Assembly: GCF_048381675.1 (NCBI RefSeq)
Contig: NZ_JBLWIS010000009.1
Span: 62,001 to 126,000, forward strand
Source: Advenella sp048381675
Lineage (GTDB): Bacteria; Pseudomonadota; Gammaproteobacteria; Burkholderiales; Burkholderiaceae_B
Direction of reading: 5' to 3'
Length of the DNA stretch: 64,000 nt
Both the position numbers and the translations under genes were made by a program. Shown here one piece after another: positions 16,210 to 25,007 of the stretch. Each line of letters opens with the position of its first letter. Within the stretch, counting starts at the first letter, position 1. Under the pieces are notes generated by a model. The model was not told where the DNA came from. It made no database searches and saw only the letters and a list, made by a program, of their open reading frames with translations.

Positions 16210-17811
16210 TTATTGGGTTTTTTCGATTTTCCAGTAGAGGGCCGTATCAAAGCCGGGTCCTGAAATGAAATCATTCACATTTTTTTGTAAAACTGAACTT
16301 TCAATCAGTTGAAACAGCATGATCATGGGAGAGTTTTGCTGGACAACTCTTTGCTGTTCAAGATAAATGTTGCGGCGTTTTTCAGCATCCTGCTCCATCA
16401 TCGCTTTTTCAGTCAGGACGGATAAATCGGGGATTTCCCAGCCATTACGCCATGCTGCAGTCTTGTTTTTGGAGTTGTCCGAGTTGTCGGTGTTTCTTAC
16501 AAAAAACTCTGCCGTCGAGTGCGCATCAAGATAGTCGGGAGACCATGCAGCCAGCATGATGTCGTGTCCGCGTGAACGATACTTGGTCAAACCCTGTGCT
16601 TTATCACTTTGTGTCAGGTTAAGTTTGATGCCTGCCTGGGCAAAAGTGGATTGAATCGATTGGGCGATATCTGTTTGTGGGGCGGTATTGTACAAATCCA
16701 TGGTGATGCTGAAACCATCTGGATAACCGGCTTCAGCCAATAAGGCCTTGCCTTTTTCCACATCCAGTTTGTAGGGGGTTTCCTGCAAACCGTCCTGACC
16801 GGTCAGGAAAGATTGGTGTACTTTGTAGTAACCATCCAGAAAGGTGTTGGCCATGGTTTGGTAGTCAATCAGCCAGCGCAAAGCTTCCCATACTTTTGGT
16901 TTTGCCAGAATTTCGTTTTTGGCCGAATTCAGCCCCAGATAATAGGTGCTCAGTTTCTCGGTAGTGGCAACCTTGACTTTATCATCAGAGCGGGCCTGCT
17001 TGATTTGGTCCGCGCTTAAATCCCTGGCAATATCAATATCACCCGCCGTGAGCAACAGTTTTTGTGCAGAAGACTCTGCAACATGGCGAATAATGAATCG
17101 TTTCGATTTGGGTGCGCCCAGATAAAAGTCGGGGTTGGCTTCCAAAACGACGGCATCCTTGGGTTTCCATACAACCAGTTTATAGGGACCGGAACCGGCT
17201 GAATTGGTTTTGAGCCAGTTGTAGCCGTAGTCATTGTCTTTAATGTGTTTGGATACTTCCACACTATCAACAATAGAGGCGACGCCGGCTGAAAGGATAT
17301 TGATAACCAGCGAGTTGGCATAGGGTTGGGCAATTTTCAGGACCAAAGTTGAATCATCAACGGCCTTGACCATATCGTCAACGGTATCCGGTTTCCAGCC
17401 AAGCTGGTTGAAAATAAAGACCGGTGTCTTGCTGAGGTGGACAACACGTCTGAGTGAAAATTCGGCATCTTTTGCGGTAACCGGATTGCCGGAATGAAAT
17501 TTCAGGCCTGGACGGATTTTAAATTCATAGGTCAGGCCATCATCCGAAACTTTCCAGCTTTCAGCAACGCCGCCGACTAATTTGGTAAAGTCATTGGGAT
17601 CGAGCGTGACCAGACGGGTATAAAGATTGTTGATGATTTCTCCGCTACCCCATTCAAATACTTCGGCGGGATCCAAGACTTTAATGTCATCAATTTTTCT
17701 CGCCATGATGATGGTATCTTTGGGTGTTGCACTTAAGGCTGGCAAGGCAAATCCCAGTGAAAAGCTGATGACCAGGGATTTGAAAATTCCCTTGATTTTA
17801 AGTTTATTCAT
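16210..17811 (-). CDS. Family 5 ABC substrate-binding protein (DppA-like)
   Basis: A 533-residue periplasmic receptor of the oligopeptide/nickel-binding family. A Sec signal peptide ends near ALPALSA. Hallmarks are VLDPAEVFEWGSGEIINNLY, LVGGVAESWKVSDDGLTY, FKIRPGLKFHSGNPVTAKDAEFS and AGSGPYKLVVWKP. The ligand may be a peptide, an opine-like compound or another amino-bearing solute. The co-transcribed aminotransferase upstream suggests an amine or amino acid derivative. Confidence 0.88.
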   Translation of the reverse strand: MNKLKIKGIFKSLVISFSLGFALPALSATPKDTIIMARKIDDIKVLDPAEVFEWGSGEIINNLYTRLVTLDPNDFTKLVGGVAESWKVSDDGLTYEFKIRPGLKFHSGNPVTAKDAEFSLRRVVHLSKTPVFIFNQLGWKPDTVDDMVKAVDDSTLVLKIAQPYANSLVINILSAGVASIVDSVEVSKHIKDNDYGYNWLKTNSAGSGPYKLVVWKPKDAVVLEANPDFYLGAPKSKRFIIRHVAESSAQKLLLTAGDIDIARDLSADQIKQARSDDKVKVATTEKLSTYYLGLNSAKNEILAKPKVWEALRWLIDYQTMANTFLDGYYKVHQSFLTGQDGLQETPYKLDVEKGKALLAEAGYPDGFSITMDLYNTAPQTDIAQSIQSTFAQAGIKLNLTQSDKAQGLTKYRSRGHDIMLAAWSPDYLDAHSTAEFFVRNTDNSDNSKNKTAAWRNGWEIPDLSVLTEKAMMEQDAEKRRNIYLEQQRVVQQNSPMIMLFQLIESSVLQKNVNDFISGPGFDTALYWKIEKTQ

Positions 17812-17915
17812 TTTCTTTCCTTTAAAAATATAATTTTTAATTCAATGAATTCATATATGATTAAAATTTATATTTTTCTTTTGGTTGATTTTGGATAATG
17901 TTGGGCTCATGGTTC

Positions 17916-19298
17916 TCAAGCAGATGCTTTGGACGCTTCAACGGTTTCCAGCGCTGCATTAAGGCCTGATTCAACGCCATTAAACAGTTCGTCAATTTGT
18001 TCTTTTGTAATGATGAGTGGAGGGCAAAGGGCAATGGCATTCCGGATGCCTCGTACCAGAACCCCGTGTTTGGCCGCGTTTTCCTGGACCAGTTTTTCAA
18101 TTTTCACTGAGGGGTCAAAAGGTTTTTTGCTGGCCTTGTCCTGTGTTAACTCAAGGGCAGCAATTAAGCCAATACCACGTGTTTCACCCACTAACGGATG
18201 CGCGCTCAGACTGTGCAGCTTACTCAGGAAATAAGGCGCTACCTCCTGCACATGGGAAACGATATTTTTATCCTGATAAATTTTCAGTGTTTCCAATGCG
18301 ACGGCGGCACAAATCGGATGGCCAGAGTACGTGACGCCATGTGCAAAAACACCGACCTCATCACTTTGTTCCGCTATCTTTTCATAGATGGGCTGGCTAA
18401 TCAGCGTGGCAGAAATGGGAAGATAGGAAGACGACAGGGCTTTTGCCACTGACATGATATCCGGCTTCAGATTGAAGGTATCACTGCCGAACATGTTGCC
18501 TGTCCGGCCAAAGCCGCAAATAACCTCATCAACAATGAACAGGATGTTATATTTTTTCAGGATTTTTTGTACCCCCTCGAAGTATCCCTTGGGTGGAACA
18601 ATAACCCCACCGGCCCCCATAACGGGCTCGGCAATAAATGCCCCAACGGTATCAGGGCCTTCTTTGAGAATAAGTTGCTCGAGATTGTTGATCAGGCGTT
18701 GTGTGAATGCCTCTTCTGACTCACCTGGATTGGCACCATGATAGTAACTGGGGCAGTCAGTGTGAAGAATGCGATCGATGGGGAGATCAAAGAACTGATG
18801 ATTGGCAGGCAGTCCAGTCAGGCTGCCTGAGGCAACGGTGACACCATGATAGCCACGCAAGCGGGAAATGATTTTTTTCTTCGCGGGTTGACCAATGGCG
18901 TTATGGTAAAACCAGACCAGTTTGACCGCCGCATCATTGGCCTCTGATCCCGAGTTGGCATACAGGACTTTGGACAGACTTTTAGGGGCAATTTCCAGCA
19001 GTTTTTCAGAAAGTTCGATAGCCGGTGTATTGGAGCGGGAGTTGAATAAATGGTAATAAGGCAGTTTTTTGAATTGTTCAATGGCTGCATTGACCAGGCG
19101 TTCTTCAGAAAAACCCAGTGAGGTGCACCATAGGCCTGACATGCCTTCAAGATAACGTTTGCCATGATTGTCATAAATATAAACGCCTTCCCCGCGCTCT
19201 ATAATCATGGGACCTTTGTTAAGGTGGTCTCCCAAATTTGTGTAAGGGTGTACAAGATTTTTGACGTCAGTGGCGGAACTTAAGGTTTCACTGCTCAT
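17916..19298 (-). CDS. Class III PLP-dependent aminotransferase (omega-aminotransferase type)
   Basis: A 460-residue class III aminotransferase. ANSGSEANDAAVKL (PLP-phosphate site), RGYHGVTVASGSLTG, IVDEVICGFGRTG (Asp contacting the PLP nitrogen) and the PLP lysine at about K286 in SVAKALSSS are all present, followed by GVTYSGHP. Relatives move an amino group from omega-amino acids, diamines or taurine-like amines to pyruvate or 2-oxoglutarate. GGGAGGATTAA precedes the ATG. It is first in the operon that continues with the oligopeptide-type ABC genes, so it probably processes the imported compound. The shared motif upstream links it to the 19501 IclR regulator. Confidence 0.88.
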   Translation of the reverse strand: MSSETLSSATDVKNLVHPYTNLGDHLNKGPMIIERGEGVYIYDNHGKRYLEGMSGLWCTSLGFSEERLVNAAIEQFKKLPYYHLFNSRSNTPAIELSEKLLEIAPKSLSKVLYANSGSEANDAAVKLVWFYHNAIGQPAKKKIISRLRGYHGVTVASGSLTGLPANHQFFDLPIDRILHTDCPSYYHGANPGESEEAFTQRLINNLEQLILKEGPDTVGAFIAEPVMGAGGVIVPPKGYFEGVQKILKKYNILFIVDEVICGFGRTGNMFGSDTFNLKPDIMSVAKALSSSYLPISATLISQPIYEKIAEQSDEVGVFAHGVTYSGHPICAAVALETLKIYQDKNIVSHVQEVAPYFLSKLHSLSAHPLVGETRGIGLIAALELTQDKASKKPFDPSVKIEKLVQENAAKHGVLVRGIRNAIALCPPLIITKEQIDELFNGVESGLNAALETVEASKASA

Positions 19299-19355
19299 TT
19301 AATCCTCCCGGGTGGATGGTATCCATCAATAAGTAGATGTTTGTTTGAATGGGGC

Positions 19356-19375
19356 AAAACACGTGAATGTGTTTT
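19356..19375. promoter_or_regulatory. Inverted repeat AAAACAC-N6-GTGTTTT upstream of the aminotransferase gene
   Basis: Perfect 7-base arms AAAACAC (19356-19362) and GTGTTTT (19369-19375), centred about 67 bases upstream of the aminotransferase start. It may be a regulator site; the binder is unknown. Confidence 0.35.
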
Positions 19376-19421
19376 ACCTGTTTCAGTACATTATGAATTT
19401 ATTTTTTTTAAACAACAAAGT

Positions 19422-19437
19422 TTCCACATAATAGAAC
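19422..19437. promoter_or_regulatory. Candidate IclR operator, TTCCACATAATAGAAC
   Basis: It matches 14 of 16 positions of the element at 20292-20307, in the same orientation. It lies between the aminotransferase operon and the 19501 IclR gene. The two copies flank the IclR gene, suggesting that this regulator controls the aminotransferase/ABC operon as well as its own divergent promoter. Confidence 0.45.
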
Positions 19438-19500
19438 TTGTCTCTTGCTCATGGCCTGCACATTTGTTTTCCCTTGATACGAAAAAATCAGGGTTTTTAC

Positions 19501-20283
19501 TTACCACAGGTGTGTGATTCTTTGTAAATTCAAATGGCCGTTTCCCCCGCCCAAGGCAAACGTGATGGCCGAAGAGGCTTGCGTGAGCAATTGGGCAAAT
19601 TCCTTTATTTTCTGGGGTTTGAACCGGTTGGCCGGTCCGGACAGTCCGATGGCGGCAATGACATTACCAGAACCATCGGAGATGGGTGTGGCGACGCCAT
19701 AAACGCCTTCACGCCATTCACCTTTATTGACGGCATATCCCTGTTTGCGAATTTTCTCCACTTCCAACAGGAGTTTTTTGGGGTTCGTAATGGTGTTGGG
19801 TGTGTGTTGTTCCAGGTTTTTGGAAACCCGCTCGATGAATACATCTGATTGATAGGCCAGCATGATTTTTCCGGTTGCCACACAATACAAGGGCACTCTG
19901 CCACCGATTTGCGTATAGGCCCTGATAGGGCTTGAACTGTCTATTTTGTGGACATAGACGACCTGCATATTATCTATCACGGAAAGGTGTGAGCTTTCTG
20001 AAGTGAGTTGGGTCAGACTGTCCATCCATTTTTCTGAATACTTACGTAAATCCAGTTTGGAAAGTACGGCTGAGCCAAGCTCCCACAGCTTGATGGAGGC
20101 AGAGTATTCGCCGGTTCTTTCATCTTTAATAATGTAATTTTGTGCAACGAGGGCATGGAGTAAACGATGCACGTTGCTTTTCATCAGTCCCAATTCATTG
20201 GCGATATCAGTCAAGCGTAACGGTCGGTCGCTGTGGCATAGCATCTCTAGGATTTGTATGCCTTTGATCAGTGTGTTGTTCAT
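19501..20283 (-). CDS. IclR-family transcriptional regulator 1
   Basis: A 260-residue IclR regulator: an N-terminal winged helix (RLTDIANELGLMKSNVHRLL, about residues 22-41) and a C-terminal effector domain with GGRVPLYCVATGKIMLAY, YAVNKGEWREGVYGVATPI and IAAIGLSGPANRF. It is paralogous over its full length to the protein at 26834-27616. It sits between the aminotransferase/ABC operon and the thiol-dioxygenase operon and is divergent from the latter. IclR effectors are usually small organic acids that are pathway substrates or intermediates. Confidence 0.9.
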   Translation of the reverse strand: MNNTLIKGIQILEMLCHSDRPLRLTDIANELGLMKSNVHRLLHALVAQNYIIKDERTGEYSASIKLWELGSAVLSKLDLRKYSEKWMDSLTQLTSESSHLSVIDNMQVVYVHKIDSSSPIRAYTQIGGRVPLYCVATGKIMLAYQSDVFIERVSKNLEQHTPNTITNPKKLLLEVEKIRKQGYAVNKGEWREGVYGVATPISDGSGNVIAAIGLSGPANRFKPQKIKEFAQLLTQASSAITFALGGGNGHLNLQRITHLW

Positions 20284-20291
20284 CCTTGAAG

Positions 20292-20307
20292 TTCCACAAA
20301 ATAGAAA
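20292..20307. promoter_or_regulatory. Candidate IclR operator, TTCCACAAAATAGAAA
   Basis: This element lies 9 bases from the IclR start and in the divergent intergenic region ahead of the CoA-transferase gene. It matches 14 of 16 positions with 19422-19437. Its place fits autoregulation plus control of the thiol-dioxygenase operon. Confidence 0.45.
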
Positions 20308-20387
20308 AGTAGGATCTTTAAATGGAAAGAGCTAGACTTTGCTCATGTCTTTCATGTGTCAGCTTATTATTATCGTCAGGAAAATAT

Positions 20388-21548
20388 ATGCCTATTTACC
20401 CTAATCTTCCTCTTTCCGGTGTCAAGGTGATTGAGTTTTGCAGTGTTGCGGCGGGGCCTTTTTGTGGCATGCTGTTGGCTGATATGGGCGCCGAGGTTAT
20501 TAAAATAGAACCACCCGCCGGCGATACACTACGGCAATGGCCGCCTATCAATGAAGGGTTTAGCGAAAATTTTGCCTCACTGAACCGTAATAAACACTCT
20601 CTTGTGCTGGACTTGAAAAATGAGGTTGATCAGCAACTGGCGAGAAAGCTGGTATTGTCTGCGGATATTCTGGTAGAGAATAACCGTCCCGGTGTGATGG
20701 ATAGATTGAATTTGGGGGCGGAGTCTTTCAAGAAAGAGCATCCTGATCTGGTTTATTGTTCCATTTCGGCATTTGGCCAAGATGGTCCCCGGGCAAATGA
20801 GGGGGGATTTGATGTCACGATACAGGCGGCTTCGGGGGTGATGAGTGTCACCGGAGAGGCCGATGGGGGGCCGGTAAAGTGCGGTGTTCCAATTTCTGAT
20901 TTTGCTTCAGGCTTATATGCGGCTTTTTCCATCAGTTCAGCGCTGATGAAGGTGAAAAACGGCCAGGGTGGCAGTCGGATCGATATTTCCATGCTTGGTT
21001 GCACATTGGGTATTGCCGCTTTGCAAACCAGCGAATTTTTTGGTACGGGTATTAATCCCATTAAATTGGGTGCGGCTCATCCACGCAATGCACCTTATGA
21101 GGCTTTCAAATCGCGGGATGGTTATTTTGTAATCGCAGCCGGCAATCAGAAGTTATGGAAGTCTGTGTGTGATGTAACCGATCTGCCGGAATTGTTCAAT
21201 GATCCGCGTTTTGCCACCACGCTGGACAGGGCAAAAAACCAGAAAACGCTAAAAGCATTGCTGGAAGAAAAGTTTGTGACCCAGGATACAGATTATTGGA
21301 TAAAGGCATTTAACGATGCTGAGGTTCCACATAGCCGAATTAACGATTATGAAACGGCCCTTAATGATCCCCAGGTTCGGCACATGGGCTGGGTACAGGA
21401 AATAACCTTACCTAATGGGGTTCAAACCCAAACTTTTGCCTCACCTATACGCATTGATAATGCCAATTTGCCAGTACGGTTGCCACCTCCTGAAAAGGGG
21501 GCAGACAACCATCGTTTTATAAGTAGCATATTGAAACAGGAAGCGTAG
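20388..21548 (+). CDS. Class III (CaiB/BaiF) CoA-transferase
   Basis: A 386-residue family III CoA-transferase: FCSVAAGPFCGMLLADMGAEVIKIE at the start, VENNRPGVMDRLNLG, and the catalytic Asp near residue 142 in GGFDVTIQAASG. Such enzymes move CoA from succinyl-CoA or another thioester to an organic acid. The ATG at 20388 is chosen because TCAGGAAAATAT lies just upstream and the protein then opens like its family; an ATG at 20322 would add 22 unrelated residues. The stop is one base from the thiol dioxygenase start. In 3-mercaptopropionate catabolism a family III transferase activates 3-sulfinopropionate, which would fit here (inference). Confidence 0.88.
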   Translation: MPIYPNLPLSGVKVIEFCSVAAGPFCGMLLADMGAEVIKIEPPAGDTLRQWPPINEGFSENFASLNRNKHSLVLDLKNEVDQQLARKLVLSADILVENNRPGVMDRLNLGAESFKKEHPDLVYCSISAFGQDGPRANEGGFDVTIQAASGVMSVTGEADGGPVKCGVPISDFASGLYAAFSISSALMKVKNGQGGSRIDISMLGCTLGIAALQTSEFFGTGINPIKLGAAHPRNAPYEAFKSRDGYFVIAAGNQKLWKSVCDVTDLPELFNDPRFATTLDRAKNQKTLKALLEEKFVTQDTDYWIKAFNDAEVPHSRINDYETALNDPQVRHMGWVQEITLPNGVQTQTFASPIRIDNANLPVRLPPPEKGADNHRFISSILKQEA

Positions 21549-21549
21549 C

Positions 21550-22128
21550 ATGAGTCAGACACGATTACTTGATGCAGTAAAAAAATTGACCGGGTTAGTT
21601 GAAAAAACAGACTTGAAAGAGCCTGAGATTTTGGTACAGGCAAAAAAAATCATGTGTGATCTTGTCAGTCAGGATGATTGGCTGGATGAAACCTTTGCGC
21701 GACCACATCCCGAATATTACCAGCAGTACTTGCTATATGGAGATCCATTGGATCGTTTTTCACTGGTCAGTTTTGTCTGGGCAGGCGGACAGAAAACACC
21801 GGTTCATGATCATACTGTCTGGGGGGTGATTGGTATGCTCAGGGGGGCAGAAACCGAAAGACACTTTGCCTTCAATGAAGATAATGTTCTTGAAGAGACT
21901 GGCAAGGTTACCACCCTGTCTCAAGGAGATGTTGCCTGTGTTTCGCCTTCAATTGGGGATATTCATCAGGTCAGTAATGCTTTTCAGGACCAGACATCTA
22001 TCAGTATTCATTTATATGGCGGCAATATAGGAAAAATCCAGCGGCATGTTTTTTATCCGGGAACCTCGGAAAGAAAACGGTTCGTTTCTGGCTACTCATC
22101 CAATGTAGCAGCCAATCTATGGGTTTAA
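21550..22128 (+). CDS. Gln-type thiol dioxygenase (3-mercaptopropionate dioxygenase-like)
   Basis: A 192-residue cupin of the cysteine dioxygenase family. The three iron-binding histidines are visible as H86 and H88 (TPVHDHTVWG) and H139 (GDIHQVSN), and the Ser-His-Tyr triad as S152, H154 and Y156 (SIHLY). Where cysteine dioxygenases have the substrate-binding arginine this protein has Gln (YYQQYLLYGDP, residues 58-59), the mark of the Gln-type branch that oxidises 3-mercaptopropionate and similar thiols to sulfinates with O2. The cross-linking Cys of animal enzymes is absent. It is tightly coupled to the CoA-transferase gene. The exact thiol is not proven. Confidence 0.85.
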   Translation: MSQTRLLDAVKKLTGLVEKTDLKEPEILVQAKKIMCDLVSQDDWLDETFARPHPEYYQQYLLYGDPLDRFSLVSFVWAGGQKTPVHDHTVWGVIGMLRGAETERHFAFNEDNVLEETGKVTTLSQGDVACVSPSIGDIHQVSNAFQDQTSISIHLYGGNIGKIQRHVFYPGTSERKRFVSGYSSNVAANLWV

Positions 22129-22135
22129 CGAGGCA

Positions 22136-22867
22136 ATGCAAAGAATGAGTCAGGAATTTGAATTAAGCCAGCATGAAAAAGTCAGTACCATTACCTTAAA
22201 GCGTGCGCATAAAGGTAATTGTCTTTCCCGGGACCTGGTCAGGCAATTAAATGAGGTGTTGGACCAATGCCTGGAAAACAAAATAAAAGCATTGCTTATA
22301 CGTGCTGAAGGAAAGCACTTTTGCACCGGGTTTGATTTGTCCAATCTTGAGTCGGAATCCGATGACAGTCTGCTGGCCAGATTTATTGAAATTGAAATGC
22401 TGCTGCAGAAAATTTACTGGGCACCTTTTGTCACTTTAGTCCTGGGACAGGGGAAAGTGATTGGCGCTGGTGCGGATATTTTCGCTTCCTGCACCTACCG
22501 CATTGCCCTGGATACCTCTTCATTTACCTTTCCCGGGGCCAAATTTGGCCTGGTGCTTGGTAGTCGTAGACTGGCTGCACGCGTGGGGACTTCAACTGCG
22601 AGGGACTGGATCAACGGCGGAAGAAAAATAAGTGCGGCCGATGCCTTGTCCTGTGGGCTGGTAACTCATTTATGTCGTCCAGAAGACCAAGATAGTTTGG
22701 TCACTGAATTGCTACAGGCACAACGGTTGCCTCAGTTTACCCAGCAACAGATTTATCGTGCGACGGCACTGGATGAGGGTAATCAGGCAGCAGATTTGCA
22801 GTCATTAATATTGTCCATCATGCCGGGCAGTATCAAGCAACGGATAACCGAATATATAAATCAATAA
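22136..22867 (+). CDS. Enoyl-CoA hydratase/isomerase-family protein 1
   Basis: A 243-residue crotonase-fold protein. The oxyanion-hole segments are FCTGFDLSNL (about 62-71) and GQGKVIGAGADIFASC (about 104-119). The region that holds the first acid residue in hydratases (PE in typical members) reads FPGAKFGLVLG, without Glu, so it may not be a standard hydratase. Two nearby ATGs (22136 and 22145) are possible; GAGG lies too close to the first and well placed for the second. It lies 7 bases after the thiol dioxygenase gene. Crotonases also catalyse C-S bond cleavage or thioester hydrolysis, worth considering here. Confidence 0.82.
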   Translation: MQRMSQEFELSQHEKVSTITLKRAHKGNCLSRDLVRQLNEVLDQCLENKIKALLIRAEGKHFCTGFDLSNLESESDDSLLARFIEIEMLLQKIYWAPFVTLVLGQGKVIGAGADIFASCTYRIALDTSSFTFPGAKFGLVLGSRRLAARVGTSTARDWINGGRKISAADALSCGLVTHLCRPEDQDSLVTELLQAQRLPQFTQQQIYRATALDEGNQAADLQSLILSIMPGSIKQRITEYINQ

Positions 22868-22881
22868 ATGGAATTTGAGAC

Positions 22882-24987
22882 ATGACTTCTAACACTACAG
22901 CTGCCAGCCTGGCTGCACTTATGAACCCGCGTTCTGTGGCCGTTATTGGCGCATCCGAGGATCAGACAAAATTTGGCGGGCGACTATATAAAACGCTTAT
23001 CCGTCATGGTTACAAAGGAACTATTTATCCTATCAATCCGGGACGTGAGTCTTTGTTTGGCATCAAAACTTTTCCTGATATTACGGCTGTTCCGGATGCC
23101 CCTGACATGGTTGTCATGGCATTGCCGACTGAAAAAATAAAAGAGGAAATTAAAAAATGTGCTGAAAAGGGGGTCAAATGCGGCATTATCATTACTTCCA
23201 AATTTTCTGATGCTGGTCCTGAGGGGGCGGTCTTAGAGCATGAAATAGTCGACATAGCCAGGCAACACAATATGCGATTGATTGGCCCCAATTGTCTGGG
23301 GCTGATCAGTCCAGCCAATGAACTGGTTTTGTGCTCGTCACCGGCCTTGAATGTTGATGCCCTCATTAAAAGTCCGATTGGTTTTGTCAGTCAGAGTGGT
23401 GCCCTGATGGGAACACTTTTTGACAAGGCTTACTCGCAAGGTATTGGTTTTAGTCATTGTTTTTCAATAGGTAATCAGGCAGATCTTGAACTTTGTGATT
23501 TTCTTGAAATGCTGATTCATGATGATGAAACCTCTATTATTTGTACCTATATTGAGGGTCTGAAATCACCGCAACGTTTTATTGAGTTGGCTAAATTGGC
23601 ACGGGAGAAAAACAAACCGATTCTGGCTGTCAAGGCAGGAAAAACGGAGGCGGGTAGCAAGGCGGCGTTTTCCCATACGGCCAGTCTGGCAGGTGATTAT
23701 GAATCATTGAAAGCAATTTGCAGAAGTCAGAACATTATTCTGATGGACGACCCGATGGCCATGTTCCTGTTGGCCTTGAGCATGTCCAAATTTCCTGGCA
23801 AGAAAATTGGCAATGCGACCATTATTACCACATCTGGCGGTGGTGGCGCACTGACTGCCGACGCGCTGTCAGAACAGAACATCCCTTTTTCAGAATTTGG
23901 TGAACAAACTACGACATCCCTTGCCGAATTGTTTACGCCCGGTCAGGCTTTCAATCCGATTGATCTGGGTGGACGCAGACATGATGTGCTGGATACCGAC
24001 AGGATTTCCGAGTTGACAGCAGAAATTGTCATGAAAGATGAAAGTGTTGATGCGGGTCTGTTTGTGCTGACGACCGCTCCCTCTGTATTGAATACGACGA
24101 CCAGGTTGGTGACGGGGGCGGAAAAAACGGCGAAGCCGTTTATTGTGGTGATGTTGCCGGGTCAGGCGGCTAATGCTGCCAGAGAGTATCTGGTTACCAA
24201 TAATATTCCTTTTACCAATACTCTCAATGAAGCGGTGGCCGCACTGAAAAGCTGGAAAGTATGGTCTGATTTTACCGCTTCACCAGAGGTGGTTTTGCCG
24301 GATGGTTTGCCTGATGTCAGTCATGTAAAAGGCGTTCTTAATGAGTCCGAAACCAAGAGTTTAATGGCTTCGTTCGGGATTCCAGTGAATAAAGAGATTA
24401 TTGTTGCCGATATTGCTGCGGCCATAAAGGCAGCCAGTGACATTGGTTTTCCGATGGTTGCCAAGGTGGTTTCCAGTCAGATCGTTCATAAATCCGACGT
24501 GGGAGGGGTATTGCTTAATATCCAGTCGCCCCAAGAACTGGAGCAGCGACTGACAGTCATGGTTGGTCATATTAACAAGGCGTTACCTTCTGCCCGGATT
24601 GAAGGATTCTCCTTGCAGAGTATGGAGTCAGGAGAGCTGGAGTTGATTGTAGGTGCGAGAAATGATGCCCAGTTTGGCCCACAGGTCATTATAGGTAGTG
24701 GCGGCATTCTGGTTGAGCTCTTGAAAGATACGCTGGTGTTACCGGCGCCCGTACATGTGGAAACGGCCAAACAGGCGCTTGACGAACTGAAAATAGCCCC
24801 TTTGTTAAAAGCCTATCGTGGCAGGCCGGCACTGGATGTGGAAACGGTGGCACAGACCATTCACCGTTTGAGTTTGCTTGCCTGCAGTCTTAAAAACAGC
24901 CATTTTGAGATAGAGATTAATCCACTTAAAGTGAAGCAGCAGGGTAGTGGGTGTGTGGCGGTTGATGCCAGGGCACAAATTAATTAA
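22882..24987 (+). CDS. ADP-forming acyl-CoA synthetase, fused subunits
   Basis: A 701-residue NDP-forming acyl-CoA synthetase in one chain: an N-terminal CoA-binding Rossmann domain (MNPRSVAVIGASEDQTKFGG), a succinyl-CoA-ligase-like middle domain with the phosphorylated His near H265 (AFSHTASLAGDYES), and a C-terminal ATP-grasp domain (from about residue 480, FPMVAKVVSSQIVHKSDVGG). It makes an acyl-CoA from acid, CoA and ATP, or makes ATP in the reverse direction. Having both this and a CoA-transferase in one operon suggests two acids, or one acid with two activation routes. It lies between the two crotonase genes. Confidence 0.88.
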   Translation: MTSNTTAASLAALMNPRSVAVIGASEDQTKFGGRLYKTLIRHGYKGTIYPINPGRESLFGIKTFPDITAVPDAPDMVVMALPTEKIKEEIKKCAEKGVKCGIIITSKFSDAGPEGAVLEHEIVDIARQHNMRLIGPNCLGLISPANELVLCSSPALNVDALIKSPIGFVSQSGALMGTLFDKAYSQGIGFSHCFSIGNQADLELCDFLEMLIHDDETSIICTYIEGLKSPQRFIELAKLAREKNKPILAVKAGKTEAGSKAAFSHTASLAGDYESLKAICRSQNIILMDDPMAMFLLALSMSKFPGKKIGNATIITTSGGGGALTADALSEQNIPFSEFGEQTTTSLAELFTPGQAFNPIDLGGRRHDVLDTDRISELTAEIVMKDESVDAGLFVLTTAPSVLNTTTRLVTGAEKTAKPFIVVMLPGQAANAAREYLVTNNIPFTNTLNEAVAALKSWKVWSDFTASPEVVLPDGLPDVSHVKGVLNESETKSLMASFGIPVNKEIIVADIAAAIKAASDIGFPMVAKVVSSQIVHKSDVGGVLLNIQSPQELEQRLTVMVGHINKALPSARIEGFSLQSMESGELELIVGARNDAQFGPQVIIGSGGILVELLKDTLVLPAPVHVETAKQALDELKIAPLLKAYRGRPALDVETVAQTIHRLSLLACSLKNSHFEIEINPLKVKQQGSGCVAVDARAQIN

Positions 24988-25007
24988 AGATAATTCAGGA
25001 GATAAAA

